Shown one piece after another: positions 1 through 7,864 of a stretch of DNA of 64,000 nt. The translations under genes were made by a program, and so were the position numbers. This stretch comes from a bacterium (GTDB lineage: Bacteria > Bacteroidota > Ignavibacteria > Ignavibacteriales > Ignavibacteriaceae). The notes beneath the pieces were generated by a model. That model did no database searches. It was not told the DNA's origin and saw nothing but the letters and a program-made list of their open reading frames with translations. How positions within the stretch are numbered: position 1 is the first letter of the stretch; every line of letters begins with the position of its first letter. The stretch lies in assembly GCA_016716565.1 (NCBI GenBank), contig JADJWC010000002.1:1116001-1180000 (forward strand). The letters run 5' to 3'.

Positions 1-10
1 CATCGTAGAA

Positions 11-40
11 AATAAAAAATCCCGCCTGTTACAGCGGGAT
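11..40 (-). terminator. Rho-independent terminator of the first barrel gene
   Basis: A 7-bp perfect stem (19-25 with 34-40, ATCCCGC/GCGGGAT) lies just past the stop codon at 65. On the minus strand it is followed by a T-rich run (complement of 11-18). It is placed to end transcription of the barrel gene at 65-640. Confidence 0.8.
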
Positions 41-64
41 CAAATAAATTTCAATAAAATAAAA

Positions 65-640
65 TTATTTACCCAAGAATACAGTAAAACCAACCATTAC
101 ATCAAAATTATTAGTTCCGTTCCTGTCACCATCCCAATCTTCTGGATTTAAAGTAGTCATATTATATCCTAGACTGAAATTGACAAGGGCACTATTTCCA
201 AGTTGATATTTCAAACCTCCTCTTGCTCCATAGGCCAGACCACTTAGAGTTTGACTGTCTTCACCATTATCAGCTGTAACAGTGTTGTATCCAATTCTTC
301 CCTCAATGAATGGAAAAAGCTGGCTTTGCAAATCAAAATTCCAGGCTGGAGCAAAATAAATTCCAAAGGAATTCTCAGAATAATCACCAAGGCTAGCAGT
401 CTGGTAGGAAGGAATAAGCCCTAATTCAAGGCCGTTTATCACAAACCATCCAACATATGGTTCAAAAGTAAAAGTAGTGAGTACATCATCTCCGCTTTCT
501 CCGTTAGAAACAAATGTTGTACTAGAGAATCCGATACCGCCTCCAAATTCCCAGACTCCTTTTTTTGCAAAATTCTGTCCAAAAATTGAAATGCTACTTA
601 CAAGTATCAAAGTAAAAAGTGCAAAAGTGAATTTTTTCAT
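65..640 (-). CDS. Outer-membrane beta-barrel protein (porin family)
   Basis: A 191-aa protein that begins with a clear Sec signal peptide (MKKFTFALF..., cleavage near SIFGQ). Amphipathic beta strands rich in Gly and aromatic residues follow, ending in a strand that closes with phenylalanine-leucine-glycine-lysine. This is the pattern of small OmpA/OmpW-like beta-barrels of about 180-200 aa. The reading frame is open 24 codons further upstream, but the start at 640 is preferred: it opens directly on the signal peptide and has an AGGATC ribosome site about 8 nt ahead. The neighbouring gene at 850-1536 is a second barrel on the same strand with its own terminator, so the two are probably transcribed separately. 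The ligand or role cannot be told from sequence. Confidence 0.8.
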   Translation of the reverse strand: MKKFTFALFTLILVSSISIFGQNFAKKGVWEFGGGIGFSSTTFVSNGESGDDVLTTFTFEPYVGWFVINGLELGLIPSYQTASLGDYSENSFGIYFAPAWNFDLQSQLFPFIEGRIGYNTVTADNGEDSQTLSGLAYGARGGLKYQLGNSALVNFSLGYNMTTLNPEDWDGDRNGTNNFDVMVGFTVFLGK

Positions 641-796
641 TTTTAGATCCTTTTTTATTTGTGAATAATAGAGTTTAAAAAAGTCCGCCAAATCTATATG
701 GACGAGTATCAAATAAGCAAGCTTATTTTAATATTATCCGGTTACAAGTTACCTGCATCACACTTGATAAATAGATGAGTAACGATATCATTTTAA

Positions 797-832
797 TAAA
801 AAAATCCTCCGGAATAGTTTTCCCGGAGGATT
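797..832 (-). terminator. Rho-independent terminator of the second barrel gene
   Basis: A 10-bp stem (803-812 with 823-832, AATCCTCCGG/CCGGAGGATT) has a 10-nt loop. It is followed on the minus strand by TTTTTTATTAAAA, and it sits 18 nt past the stop codon at 850. Confidence 0.85.
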
Positions 833-849
833 ATTGTTATTCAAAATTA

Positions 850-1536
850 TTAGAAATGAACATTTAATATTACACTGAAAGTGCTTATACCGAATGCTGT
901 GCTGCTTGGACCTTTTTCAGTTTCACCTTCGCTTGTTACTTCCGGTTCACCAAGACTTCTGAATCCGAGAGCATATTTACCACCGAGTGATAACCCTTCG
1001 GTAAAATACCAATCAAAACCAAACTGAGCTGCAGCACCAAATCCGCTTCCGGAATAATCCGTTGTTTCAGTTGCTCCTCCATCAGGTGTGAACTCATCAG
1101 TTCCTGAAAGTGAACTGAAATTAACATTAATTCCAACATAAGGTGATACACCATAGAGTGAAGTCAGATGATAATTTGCATCGATGCCGACTCCAAATAC
1201 CGTCATTGAGGATTCCGATTTCCCAGTTTCAGATTCCAATGTGCTTGAGGAAGTTCCGAAACTCAGTCCTAATCCAAGTGCTATTTGATTTGTAATAAAG
1301 TAACGGAAACCAGCACCCATCAAGTCTGCACTTGAAAATGCTTCATCAGGTACGCTGACAGTACCAACATAAACGGGTTCAAGATTGCTTTGAAATGGTG
1401 TATACTGGAATACCAGAGATTTAGCTCCTGCCCGAACTTCTGGTTTTGGTCCATCGTAGTTAGAATTTACTTGAGCCACCATCGAAGTAAATCCAAATAC
1501 TACGAATAAAATAATTGCACGACTCACCATTTTCAT
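850..1536 (-). CDS. Outer-membrane beta-barrel protein
   Basis: A 228-aa protein with a signal peptide (cleavage near SMVAQ). Alternating beta strands follow, including segments such as ALGLGLSFGTSSS and GLSLGGKYALGFRSLG, and the last strand ends in VILNVHF. A terminal phenylalanine is typical of barrels recognised by BamA. An AAGGAG ribosome site 7 nt ahead of the ATG supports this start. The size and strand pattern fit an 8-10 strand barrel. The function is unknown. It lies 200 nt upstream of another barrel on the same strand, but an intervening terminator separates the transcripts. Confidence 0.8.
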   Translation of the reverse strand: MKMVSRAIILFVVFGFTSMVAQVNSNYDGPKPEVRAGAKSLVFQYTPFQSNLEPVYVGTVSVPDEAFSSADLMGAGFRYFITNQIALGLGLSFGTSSSTLESETGKSESSMTVFGVGIDANYHLTSLYGVSPYVGINVNFSSLSGTDEFTPDGGATETTDYSGSGFGAAAQFGFDWYFTEGLSLGGKYALGFRSLGEPEVTSEGETEKGPSSTAFGISTFSVILNVHF

Positions 1537-1709
1537 TTGTTTTCTCCTTAATTATTTAGTGAATTTTATAAATAATATTTCTTAGCAAAACTCAAATCAT
1601 CAAATTGTTGATGAATAGTTAAGCTGCCCAATATTTTCAATTATTAAGCCAAAAACATTTTCGGGAAAGCCCCATTTAGCTAACTTTGCGCCTTATTGAA
1701 AGCGAATTA

Positions 1710-2324
1710 ATGAAACTTCTGAGAAATCTTTACGACTGGGTTCTTCACTGGTCAAAAACCAAATATGGCACTGCAGCTCTTTTCATTTTGGCATTTACTG
1801 AATCTTCTTTTTTTCCAATTCCACCAGATGCTTTACTTATTGCGCTTGTTCTCGGCAACACACAAAAGGCTTTTAAGTTTGCATTTGTTTGTCTGGTTGG
1901 TTCAGTTCTAGGTGCACTTTTCGGTTACGCTATTGGACATTACTTGTGGTGGACACCAACTAACGAGTTCACGGGAATTGCAAATTTTTTCTTCAACAAT
2001 ATTCCTAGCTTTACACCTCAAGCGTTTTATGAAATTCAAAAGTTGTATGTTGAATATGATTTCTGGATTATTTTCACTGCGGGATTCACACCTCTGCCAT
2101 ATAAGGTGATAACCATTTCATCTGGCGCTTTTAATATTGATCTTGTGATGTTTATTGTGGCATCCATCATAAGTCGTGGCGCACGTTTCTATTTGGTGGC
2201 TGCACTGATCTGGAAATTCGGGCCTCAGATAAAATTATTTATTGATAAATATTTTAATTGGCTTGCAATTGCATTTACGGTTTTACTGATCGGTGGTTTC
2301 GTAGCAATTAAATATGTTTTTTAA
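1710..2324 (+). CDS. DedA/YqaA-type membrane protein (VTT domain)
   Basis: A 204-aa integral membrane protein. Residues about 20-60 carry the family signature of a re-entrant segment with FTESSFFPIPPD. The Gly-rich membrane segment GSVLGALFGYAIGHYL follows, then a second half with GFTPLPYKVITISSGA. Those two proline-containing half-helix motifs are characteristic of the SNARE-associated/DedA (VTT) superfamily, members of which move phospholipids or undecaprenyl phosphate across the membrane. Substrate is not assignable here. A TTG at 1686 would add eight residues. The ATG at 1710 is preferred because the protein starts cleanly there, though neither start has a strong ribosome site. The gene stands alone. 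Confidence 0.8.
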   Translation: MKLLRNLYDWVLHWSKTKYGTAALFILAFTESSFFPIPPDALLIALVLGNTQKAFKFAFVCLVGSVLGALFGYAIGHYLWWTPTNEFTGIANFFFNNIPSFTPQAFYEIQKLYVEYDFWIIFTAGFTPLPYKVITISSGAFNIDLVMFIVASIISRGARFYLVAALIWKFGPQIKLFIDKYFNWLAIAFTVLLIGGFVAIKYVF

Positions 2325-2505
2325 GATTCCTGCTGTTATTTTCAAATATCATTTGCTAATTACCAACTGATAAGTTCTTTGTTGGCTTTGATATTTATCT
2401 TTTCACTTATTACATTTCAATAAGGATTACAACTTAAACTGTAAAAGTTTAGGTGGTATGCTTAATTTAAATCGAAACCAAAAATAATTCGGAAAGGATT
2501 AAGCA

Positions 2506-2805
2506 ATGAAAACTTATGTAATGCTGACAAAACTCTCCCCGGAATCTTCAAAGCAGATGAAAGACCGCGCAAAGCTTGGCAGACATTGGCTTGACCAGGT
2601 AAAACACAAATGTCCGGAGGTTAAATTCATAGCACATTACGCACTGCTCGGTCATTATGATTTTCTTGATATTTATGAAGCGCCGGATGAGGAAACAGCT
2701 GCGAAGGTTTCAATGATAAGTTTATCGAACGGAGCTTTCCAGGCAGAGAGTTTATCTGCAATTCCTTATAAAAGATTTCTGGAATTAGCGGACGAAATCT
2801 CATAG
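2506..2805 (+). CDS. GYD domain-containing protein
   Basis: A 99-aa soluble protein that matches the GYD family over its full length. It begins with a strand (TYVMLTKLSPES) and contains the family-naming segment around residues 45-60, here GHYDFLDIYEAPDEETAAK. It ends with a ferredoxin-like alpha/beta tail. GYD proteins form small dimeric ferredoxin-like folds and mostly have no assigned function. AAGGA precedes the ATG. It is followed 136 nt later by a deacylase gene on the same strand, with an inverted repeat between them, so co-transcription is possible but not shown. Confidence 0.8.
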   Translation: MKTYVMLTKLSPESSKQMKDRAKLGRHWLDQVKHKCPEVKFIAHYALLGHYDFLDIYEAPDEETAAKVSMISLSNGAFQAESLSAIPYKRFLELADEIS

Positions 2806-2846
2806 TAACTTATTATCAAAATAGAACCAGTATAAATACAAATTCA

Positions 2847-2906
2847 GGACGTGAGATAATTTTTGGATAAGCAATCCTCTTGTTTCATAATTGTTATCGC
2901 ACGTCC
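2847..2906 (+). repeat. Inverted repeat in the leader of the YbaK-like gene
   Basis: Arms 2847-2859 and 2894-2906 are complementary over 13 bp with one mismatch (GGACGTGAGATAA against TTATCGCACGTCC) and enclose 34 nt. The right arm ends about 25 nt before the AGGAGG ribosome site of the gene at 2942. It could be an RNA hairpin in the leader, a terminator for the GYD gene, or an operator. No T-run follows it. Confidence 0.5.
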
Positions 2907-2941
2907 CGGGCAAAACAATAATTAAAATTTAGGAGGAATCT

Positions 2942-3415
2942 ATGCCTTCGAAAAAACTAAAAGCTTTCCTTGATGAGAATAAAGTGAAATATATTTCAAT
3001 TCAGCATTCATCTGCATACACTGCACAGGAGATTGCTGCAATTGCACACATTCCGGGAAAAGATCTCGCTAAAACTGTTATCATAAAAATTGACGGGAAG
3101 ATGGCAATGGCTGTTCTGCCTGCTTCATACAAAGTAAGTTTTGACAATTTGAAATCCTCTCTCGGAGTAAATGAGGTCAGGCTTGCTTACGAACAGGAGT
3201 TTATGGATAAGTTTCCTGACTGCGAGGTTGGTGCAATGCCCCCATTTGGTAACATTTATGGAATGGATGTTTACGTTGCTGAAACTTTAGCCGAAGACGA
3301 AGAAATAGCATTCAATGCATGCAACCATACTGAGTTGATTAAGATGAGTTTTAGTGATTTTGAAAAACTGGTCAAACCGAAACGAATAAAATTTTCTATC
3401 GCGAGCAAGATTTAG
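2942..3415 (+). CDS. YbaK/ProX-type aminoacyl-tRNA deacylase
   Basis: A 157-aa single-domain protein of the YbaK/prolyl-tRNA editing superfamily. These enzymes hydrolyse mischarged aminoacyl-tRNA (Cys- or Ala-tRNA(Pro) and relatives) in trans. The conserved lysine lies in DLAKTVIIK (about residues 40-48), and the substrate-pocket glycine segment is GAMPPFGNIYG (about residues 97-107). The N-terminal helix with QHSSAYTAQEIA is typical of the family. AGGAGG stands 6 nt ahead of the ATG. The length is normal for a stand-alone deacylase. The specific tRNA target cannot be inferred from sequence alone. Confidence 0.82.
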   Translation: MPSKKLKAFLDENKVKYISIQHSSAYTAQEIAAIAHIPGKDLAKTVIIKIDGKMAMAVLPASYKVSFDNLKSSLGVNEVRLAYEQEFMDKFPDCEVGAMPPFGNIYGMDVYVAETLAEDEEIAFNACNHTELIKMSFSDFEKLVKPKRIKFSIASKI

Positions 3416-3440
3416 AATTCGGAATAAGTTTTGGAAACAA

Positions 3441-3968
3441 TCATCTTAGTTGTTGGCTGAGGTATTCTACTATCTCATCAATTGTATTTAATGGTCTGAC
3501 AATATCAATGCTTCTTCTTTCAAGCTGCATTTGATGGTTCATCTCTGCAACTATCGATTTCCATATTGAAGAGTGACAAGCAACGGGTTTTGGTTTCATC
3601 ATATCTTTATTAATATATTCCCATACTGCAGCAAGTTCTAACAAAGTTCCTGTCCCTCCCTGCAAAACAACAAAACCATCACCCACCTCAATAAGTTTAT
3701 TAATTCTTTCAAACAAAGAATTACAAGCAATTTCTTTTGTTACAAACCTGTTAGTCTTTCCACCCCATAAATTAACCGTAACACCGATCGCTTCTCCGCC
3801 TCCTTCAACTGCACCTCTGGAGGCAGCTTCCATAATTCCATTAAATCCGCCTGTGCAGATATCAAAACCGTTTTGTGCTAGTTTCTTTGAAAGATCGTAC
3901 GCTGTGAGATATTGTTCATCGTTGTTAACCGGTTTTGCGCTGCCGAATATTGTAATAACTTTTTTCAT
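3441..3968 (-). CDS. LOG/SLOG-family nucleotide-binding protein
   Basis: A 175-aa Rossmann-like protein of the LOG ('lysine decarboxylase-like') group. It opens with the strand KKVITIFGSAKP. It carries CTGGFNGIMEAASRGA (about residues 38-53) and the active-site block LQGGTGTLLELAAVWE (about residues 102-117), the local form of the PGGxGTxxE motif. LOG enzymes split cytokinin-type riboside monophosphates; others in the fold bind nucleotides without this activity. Replacement of the leading Pro by Gln makes the exact activity uncertain. The gene is read toward the YbaK-like gene and has only a weak ribosome site. Confidence 0.75.
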   Translation of the reverse strand: MKKVITIFGSAKPVNNDEQYLTAYDLSKKLAQNGFDICTGGFNGIMEAASRGAVEGGGEAIGVTVNLWGGKTNRFVTKEIACNSLFERINKLIEVGDGFVVLQGGTGTLLELAAVWEYINKDMMKPKPVACHSSIWKSIVAEMNHQMQLERRSIDIVRPLNTIDEIVEYLSQQLR

Positions 3969-4005
3969 GTATAGAATTGAATTTTCATACGAAATATAAG
4001 CAAAT

Positions 4006-4041
4006 AAAAAATCCGTAATCTTTTTCAGACTACGGATTTTT
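4006..4041 (-). terminator. Terminator after the YceI-like gene
   Basis: A 10-bp stem (4008-4017 with 4031-4040, AAAATCCGTA/TACGGATTTT) has a 13-nt loop and a T-run on the minus strand. It sits 22 nt downstream of the YceI-like stop codon and upstream of the LOG gene start. Confidence 0.8.
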
Positions 4042-4062
4042 ATAAATAAAATTTATTTAAGA

Positions 4063-4694
4063 TTATTTTGCGTTTGAGCCGCGGAGTGTTGCTGTGATTT
4101 CAATGTTGTCAGCAACTTTCTGCCCAACGATCATATTCTCGACGTCAAAGTCCGATAATGATATGTTGAACTTAGCTTGCACACCTAATAAATCACCCGG
4201 GGCAAATTGTGCTGTTTGTTCGCTGGCATCCAGATATGTCATGGAAACATCAGCAACAACCTCTTTAGTTACACCGTGAGTTGTAAAGTCGCCGGTTACT
4301 TTTGCTTCAATTTTATTATCTGCTGTAGATTTTATATCACTTACACTTTTAATGGTAAAAGTGATTTCCGGATAATTAGCAGCATCCAGCCAGTTTTCGC
4401 TCTCTGGAGATGTTCGTCTCTCAAATCAATCGCCGTTTTCAGTGATGATACCGGAATGCTTATAGAACCTTTCATCGTTTTAACATCGTTGACGTTTAAA
4501 GTAACCTTTCCTTTTACAGCGTTGGAAATGCCTGTTATATCTTCAAGAGGCGTAGTGCTGAAAAACTTCAACTGGTTTCTCTTGTCTTCAAAGTTAAACG
4601 TTTGTTCGCCTATTGCCTTTACTTTAAAGCCTTGACCGAAGGTAAAAGCAAATGCAACAAGCAGAAATATTATTGTTTTTATTATCGTTTTCAT
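4063..4694 (-). pseudogene. YceI-family lipid-binding protein, frameshifted
   Basis: The first 104 or so codons give a signal peptide and the start of a YceI beta-barrel, with the family segment LKTAIDLRDEHLQ. That frame then runs into an early stop at 4341. The correct continuation, ENWLDAANYPEITFTIK through DFTTHGVTKE to the end at 4063, lies in another frame. Removing two bases from the TCTC at 4401-4404 restores one 209-aa YceI protein of normal length. YceI proteins are periplasmic lipocalin-like carriers of isoprenoid-type lipids. The extra GA unit in a dinucleotide run looks like a sequencing indel or a recent mutation. The gene follows the small membrane gene at 4705-4980 by 10 nt, which suggests an operon. 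Confidence 0.8.
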
Positions 4695-4704
4695 TTTTTC
4701 TCCT

Positions 4705-4980
4705 TTATTTTTTTGTTTTGAATATGAAAAATAAAACTACAGAAATAAGTAATACCGCTCCCGAGAAAACTGCCGTGTGCGGTAAAAGACCAAGTATGAA
4801 CTTCTCCTGAAAAACTTTTTGAGGCTCCAATCCTAAAGCTTTATCCAATTCAGAAAGTTCTTGTTCAATCCAAATTCCGTCCTTGGATAACATATCCCCG
4901 CCGCTGATCAGCCACCAAGCAATTGCAGCTGCAATTAATATTAAAGCAATTAAGATTACAGATTTTTGCTTACTGTTCAT
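4705..4980 (-). CDS. Small two-helix membrane protein upstream of YceI
   Basis: A 91-aa protein with a transmembrane helix at about residues 8-26 and another at about 68-87. They flank a periplasmic loop of about 40 residues containing WIEQELSELDKALG. No family is recognised. It ends 10 nt ahead of the YceI-like gene on the same strand, and the YceI ribosome site overlaps its 3' end, so the two are probably co-transcribed. A role linked to the YceI carrier, for instance membrane anchoring of an electron or lipid transfer step, is only a guess from position. Confidence 0.6.
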   Translation of the reverse strand: MNSKQKSVILIALILIAAAIAWWLISGGDMLSKDGIWIEQELSELDKALGLEPQKVFQEKFILGLLPHTAVFSGAVLLISVVLFFIFKTKK

Positions 4981-5165
4981 AACTTACCTTGATTGTTATG
5001 TGTATTAAATTATCTAAATTTTCAATCATGATTAATTTAAAGTCCATCTGCTTCAAATTTTATGAAAATATAGTCGTGGATATGACTTAATGATTTTACA
5101 TTTCTATGTTACGACATATATTTCAAAAGCGCAAGATATTTCAGTGATAATTGAACTAACAAATA

Positions 5166-6380
5166 ATGAATGAAAAAAGTTTCAATATAATAGTAATTGG
5201 CGGCGGGATAATCGGGACAGCAACAGCACTTTCCCTCCAAAAGAATTCAAAATCTAATATTTTGCTGATAGAATCAGAAAATAGACTTGCGTCTCACCAA
5301 ACCGGAAATAACAGCGGAGTTATTCATTCAGGCTTATATTACAAGCCCGGTTCATTAAAAGCAAAAAACTGCACTGAGGGACGCGAATTACTCTACAAAT
5401 TTTGTGAAGAAAATAATATCCCTCACGAAAAATGCGGTAAAGTAGTTGTTGCAACTTCGGATAGCGAACTCGACACACTTGATGAGCTTTACAATCGAGG
5501 TGTTGCAAACGGTTTAAAAGGAATTAAAAAACTTAGTGCGAATGAAATAAAAAAGCATGAGCCTCACGCTGATGGAATTGCCGGATTATTCGTTCCACAA
5601 ACCGGGATAGTTGATTACTCAAAAGTGACAAATGAATATGCCAAAATATTTTTGTCGATGGGAGGCAAGATTGAAACCGATTGTAAATTTCTTTCGCTGA
5701 GAATTTCAGGATCGGAACTTATCGTGTCAACTAATAAAGGAGAATACAAGTCGAAATTTCTCGTTAACTGCGGAGGATTATATTCAGATCGGATTGCTAA
5801 ACTCTGCGGAGTAAATCCGGGTTTGCAGATAGTTCCTTTCCGTGGAGAATATTACAAACTAAAGAAAGAGAAAGAATATTTAGTAAAACATTTAATTTAC
5901 CCTGTCCCTGATCCGCGATTTCCGTTTTTGGGAGTACATTTTACAAGAATGATGAAAGGTGGAGTTGAAGCGGGTCCGAATGCTGTTCTCGCTTTTAAAA
6001 GAGAAGGATATTCAAAAAAAGATTTTTCTGCTGCTGATGTATCACAAATGTTTTTTTACACAGGATTCTGGAAGATGGCTTCGAAATATTATAAGATGGG
6101 ATTCGGTGAATTTTATCGTTCATTTAGTAAGAAAGCTTTTGTAAAGGCTCTGCAAAAATTAATTCCTGAAATACAGGAAGAGGATATCGAGTCTGGCGGT
6201 GCTGGTGTTCGCGCACAAGCTCTTGAACCCGATGGAAAACTTGTTGATGATTTCAGAATTGTTGAAGCAAAGAAAATGGTCCATGTCTTGAATGCACCAT
6301 CCCCGGCTGCAACTGCCTCGCTGAGTATTGGGAAGATTATCGCCGAACTAGTTAAAAAGAAATTCGAAAGTGAAGTCTAA
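5166..6380 (+). CDS. lhgO: L-2-hydroxyglutarate oxidase/dehydrogenase
   Basis: A 404-aa FAD-dependent oxidoreductase. The N-terminal dinucleotide fold is IIVIGGGIIGTATA (residues 8-21). The LhgO/L2HGDH hallmark HQTGNNSGVIHSGLYYKPGS covers about residues 44-63, and PQTGIVDYSKV lies near residue 145. A C-terminal FAD contact is VLNAPSPAATASLSIGK. The enzyme oxidises L-2-hydroxyglutarate to 2-oxoglutarate and passes electrons to the quinone pool at the membrane. It removes a by-product of malate and lactate dehydrogenases. The length is normal. It heads a run of four same-strand genes with gaps of only 6-9 nt, the next being a DNA methyltransferase, an unexpected operon partner. Confidence 0.88.
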   Translation: MNEKSFNIIVIGGGIIGTATALSLQKNSKSNILLIESENRLASHQTGNNSGVIHSGLYYKPGSLKAKNCTEGRELLYKFCEENNIPHEKCGKVVVATSDSELDTLDELYNRGVANGLKGIKKLSANEIKKHEPHADGIAGLFVPQTGIVDYSKVTNEYAKIFLSMGGKIETDCKFLSLRISGSELIVSTNKGEYKSKFLVNCGGLYSDRIAKLCGVNPGLQIVPFRGEYYKLKKEKEYLVKHLIYPVPDPRFPFLGVHFTRMMKGGVEAGPNAVLAFKREGYSKKDFSAADVSQMFFYTGFWKMASKYYKMGFGEFYRSFSKKAFVKALQKLIPEIQEEDIESGGAGVRAQALEPDGKLVDDFRIVEAKKMVHVLNAPSPAATASLSIGKIIAELVKKKFESEV

Positions 6381-6386
6381 TCTACA

Positions 6387-7427
6387 ATGAAAATTTTATC
6401 AACACTTGACAAAATTCTAGTGCGGGATAATCTTGACGAAATAAAAAATTTAGTCCGAAAGATTTCTTCAGAAATAGATGATTTTAACGGGGACGCAATC
6501 ATTTATAGTTTTAATGAAACTGACCAATCAATCGGTAAAAATTTTCTTCTTAAAGAACTAAAACAAATTCTCGAAACAAGAACAATTGAAAGAACAAAGT
6601 ATTATCTGAACAGATTAATTAAAAGCCTGTCTGTTCAAAGAGAAGGAAAGATTAATGATCTTAATCTTAATCGCTGGAAAGAATATGATGATCTGATTAC
6701 CGATAGTCTCTGGATTTTCGATAAACGTGATTCATCCGGGGTTCATAAAGCAGATTACTGGGGAAATTTTATTCCGCAAATTCCCAATCAATTGCTGCGA
6801 AGATTTACTAAAAAGGGTGAATGGATTCTGGATCCATTTCTTGGCAGCGGTACAACTCTCATCGAATGTCAGCGTCTTGGAAGGAATGGTCTTGGAATTG
6901 AGTTGAATAAGCAAGTTGCTGTTGCCACAAAAGATAGAATCAGAAAAGAGAAAAACAATCTCGGAATACAAACTGAAATTATTTCCGGTGACAGCAGGAC
7001 AATTGCTCTTCAACCAAAATTGAAAAAATTAAAAGTGAAATCGTTTCAGTTTTTAATTCTTCATCCTCCGTACTGGGATATAATTAAATTCAGCAATAAC
7101 CGAAGTGATCTGTCCAACGCAAAATCAACTGAAGATTTTTTAAAGATGTACAGGGAAGTTGTTGACAACACTTACTCTTTTCTTGATAAAGGAAGATACT
7201 GTGCTGTTGTTATTGGCGATAAGTATTCGGCCGGCGAGTGGATACCTCTTGGATTTTATGTGATGCAGGTGATGATTAACAAAGGCTTTAAATTAAAATC
7301 AACCATCATAAAAAACTTTGATCAGACAACAGCAAAGCGGAACCAGAAAGAATTGTGGCGTTACAGAGCTCTCGCAGGAGGCTTTTATATATTTAAGCAT
7401 GAATACATTTTTTTATTTCAGAAATAA
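6387..7427 (+). CDS. DNA methyltransferase, N6-adenine/N4-cytosine type
   Basis: A 346-aa methyltransferase. The S-adenosylmethionine motif I is at residues 149-157 (DPFLGSGTT), followed by GLGIELN. The catalytic motif IV is at residues 226-231 (HPPYWD), where N4-cytosine enzymes usually have SPPYW and N6-adenine enzymes DPPY. The first 110 residues are a helical extension with no motif I recognise and could hold target recognition. The gene starts 6 nt after lhgO and ends 8 nt before a META-domain gene. A nuclease-like gene lies two positions downstream, so it may be the modification half of a small restriction-modification pair. The histidine in motif IV leaves the methylated base uncertain. 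Confidence 0.8.
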   Translation: MKILSTLDKILVRDNLDEIKNLVRKISSEIDDFNGDAIIYSFNETDQSIGKNFLLKELKQILETRTIERTKYYLNRLIKSLSVQREGKINDLNLNRWKEYDDLITDSLWIFDKRDSSGVHKADYWGNFIPQIPNQLLRRFTKKGEWILDPFLGSGTTLIECQRLGRNGLGIELNKQVAVATKDRIRKEKNNLGIQTEIISGDSRTIALQPKLKKLKVKSFQFLILHPPYWDIIKFSNNRSDLSNAKSTEDFLKMYREVVDNTYSFLDKGRYCAVVIGDKYSAGEWIPLGFYVMQVMINKGFKLKSTIIKNFDQTTAKRNQKELWRYRALAGGFYIFKHEYIFLFQK

Positions 7428-7435
7428 GGTATTAA

Positions 7436-7855
7436 ATGAGAATACAGCTTTTTCTTTTCCTGCTGATTGTATTATTAAGTTTTACTTGTTCAACAAAAGA
7501 AACGGAAAAAATAGATGTAATGCGCTTGCACGATATCTGGGCTCTGGAATCAATTGAAGGTAAAAAAGTAATCATTGATGAGACGGTCAGAATTTTACCT
7601 GTGCTGGAAATTTATGTAGAAGATGAAAGAGTTCACGGAAATACAGGATGTAATGTTTTAAATGGCAGTGTTGAAATAGATGAAGAAAAAATTTTGTTTT
7701 CTAAAATCATAACCACAGAGATGGCTTGTCCCGGTAATCTTGAACAGAGATTCTTAGCTAGCCTGATTGAAGTGAACAGATATAAAATTGAAAAGATGAG
7801 TTTGCATTTGTTTGAAGATGAAAAAGAATTAATGGTCTTCAAAAAAATTGATTGA
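7436..7855 (+). CDS. META-domain (HslJ-like) lipoprotein
   Basis: A 139-aa protein with an N-terminal membrane segment ending in LLSFTCSTKE, a loose lipobox, so probably a lipoprotein. The META domain follows, with ALESIEGKK (about residues 37-45), GNTGCNVLNGSVEI (about 65-78) and TTEMACPG (about 90-97). The two cysteines of the last two segments are family landmarks. META domains occur in HslJ-type heat-inducible envelope proteins of unknown biochemistry. AAGG precedes the ATG. It lies between a DNA methyltransferase and a nuclease-like gene with gaps of 8 and 9 nt, which is odd for a cell-envelope protein. Confidence 0.75.
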   Translation: MRIQLFLFLLIVLLSFTCSTKETEKIDVMRLHDIWALESIEGKKVIIDETVRILPVLEIYVEDERVHGNTGCNVLNGSVEIDEEKILFSKIITTEMACPGNLEQRFLASLIEVNRYKIEKMSLHLFEDEKELMVFKKID

Positions 7856-7864
7856 AACAAAGTA

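Noticed and set aside
1686..1709. TTG start for the DedA-type gene
   Set aside because: Adds eight polar residues before the usual N-terminus and has no better ribosome site.
4207..4635. 142-aa plus-strand frame across the YceI gene
   Set aside because: It is antisense to a clear, though frameshifted, YceI coding sequence and has no ribosome site.
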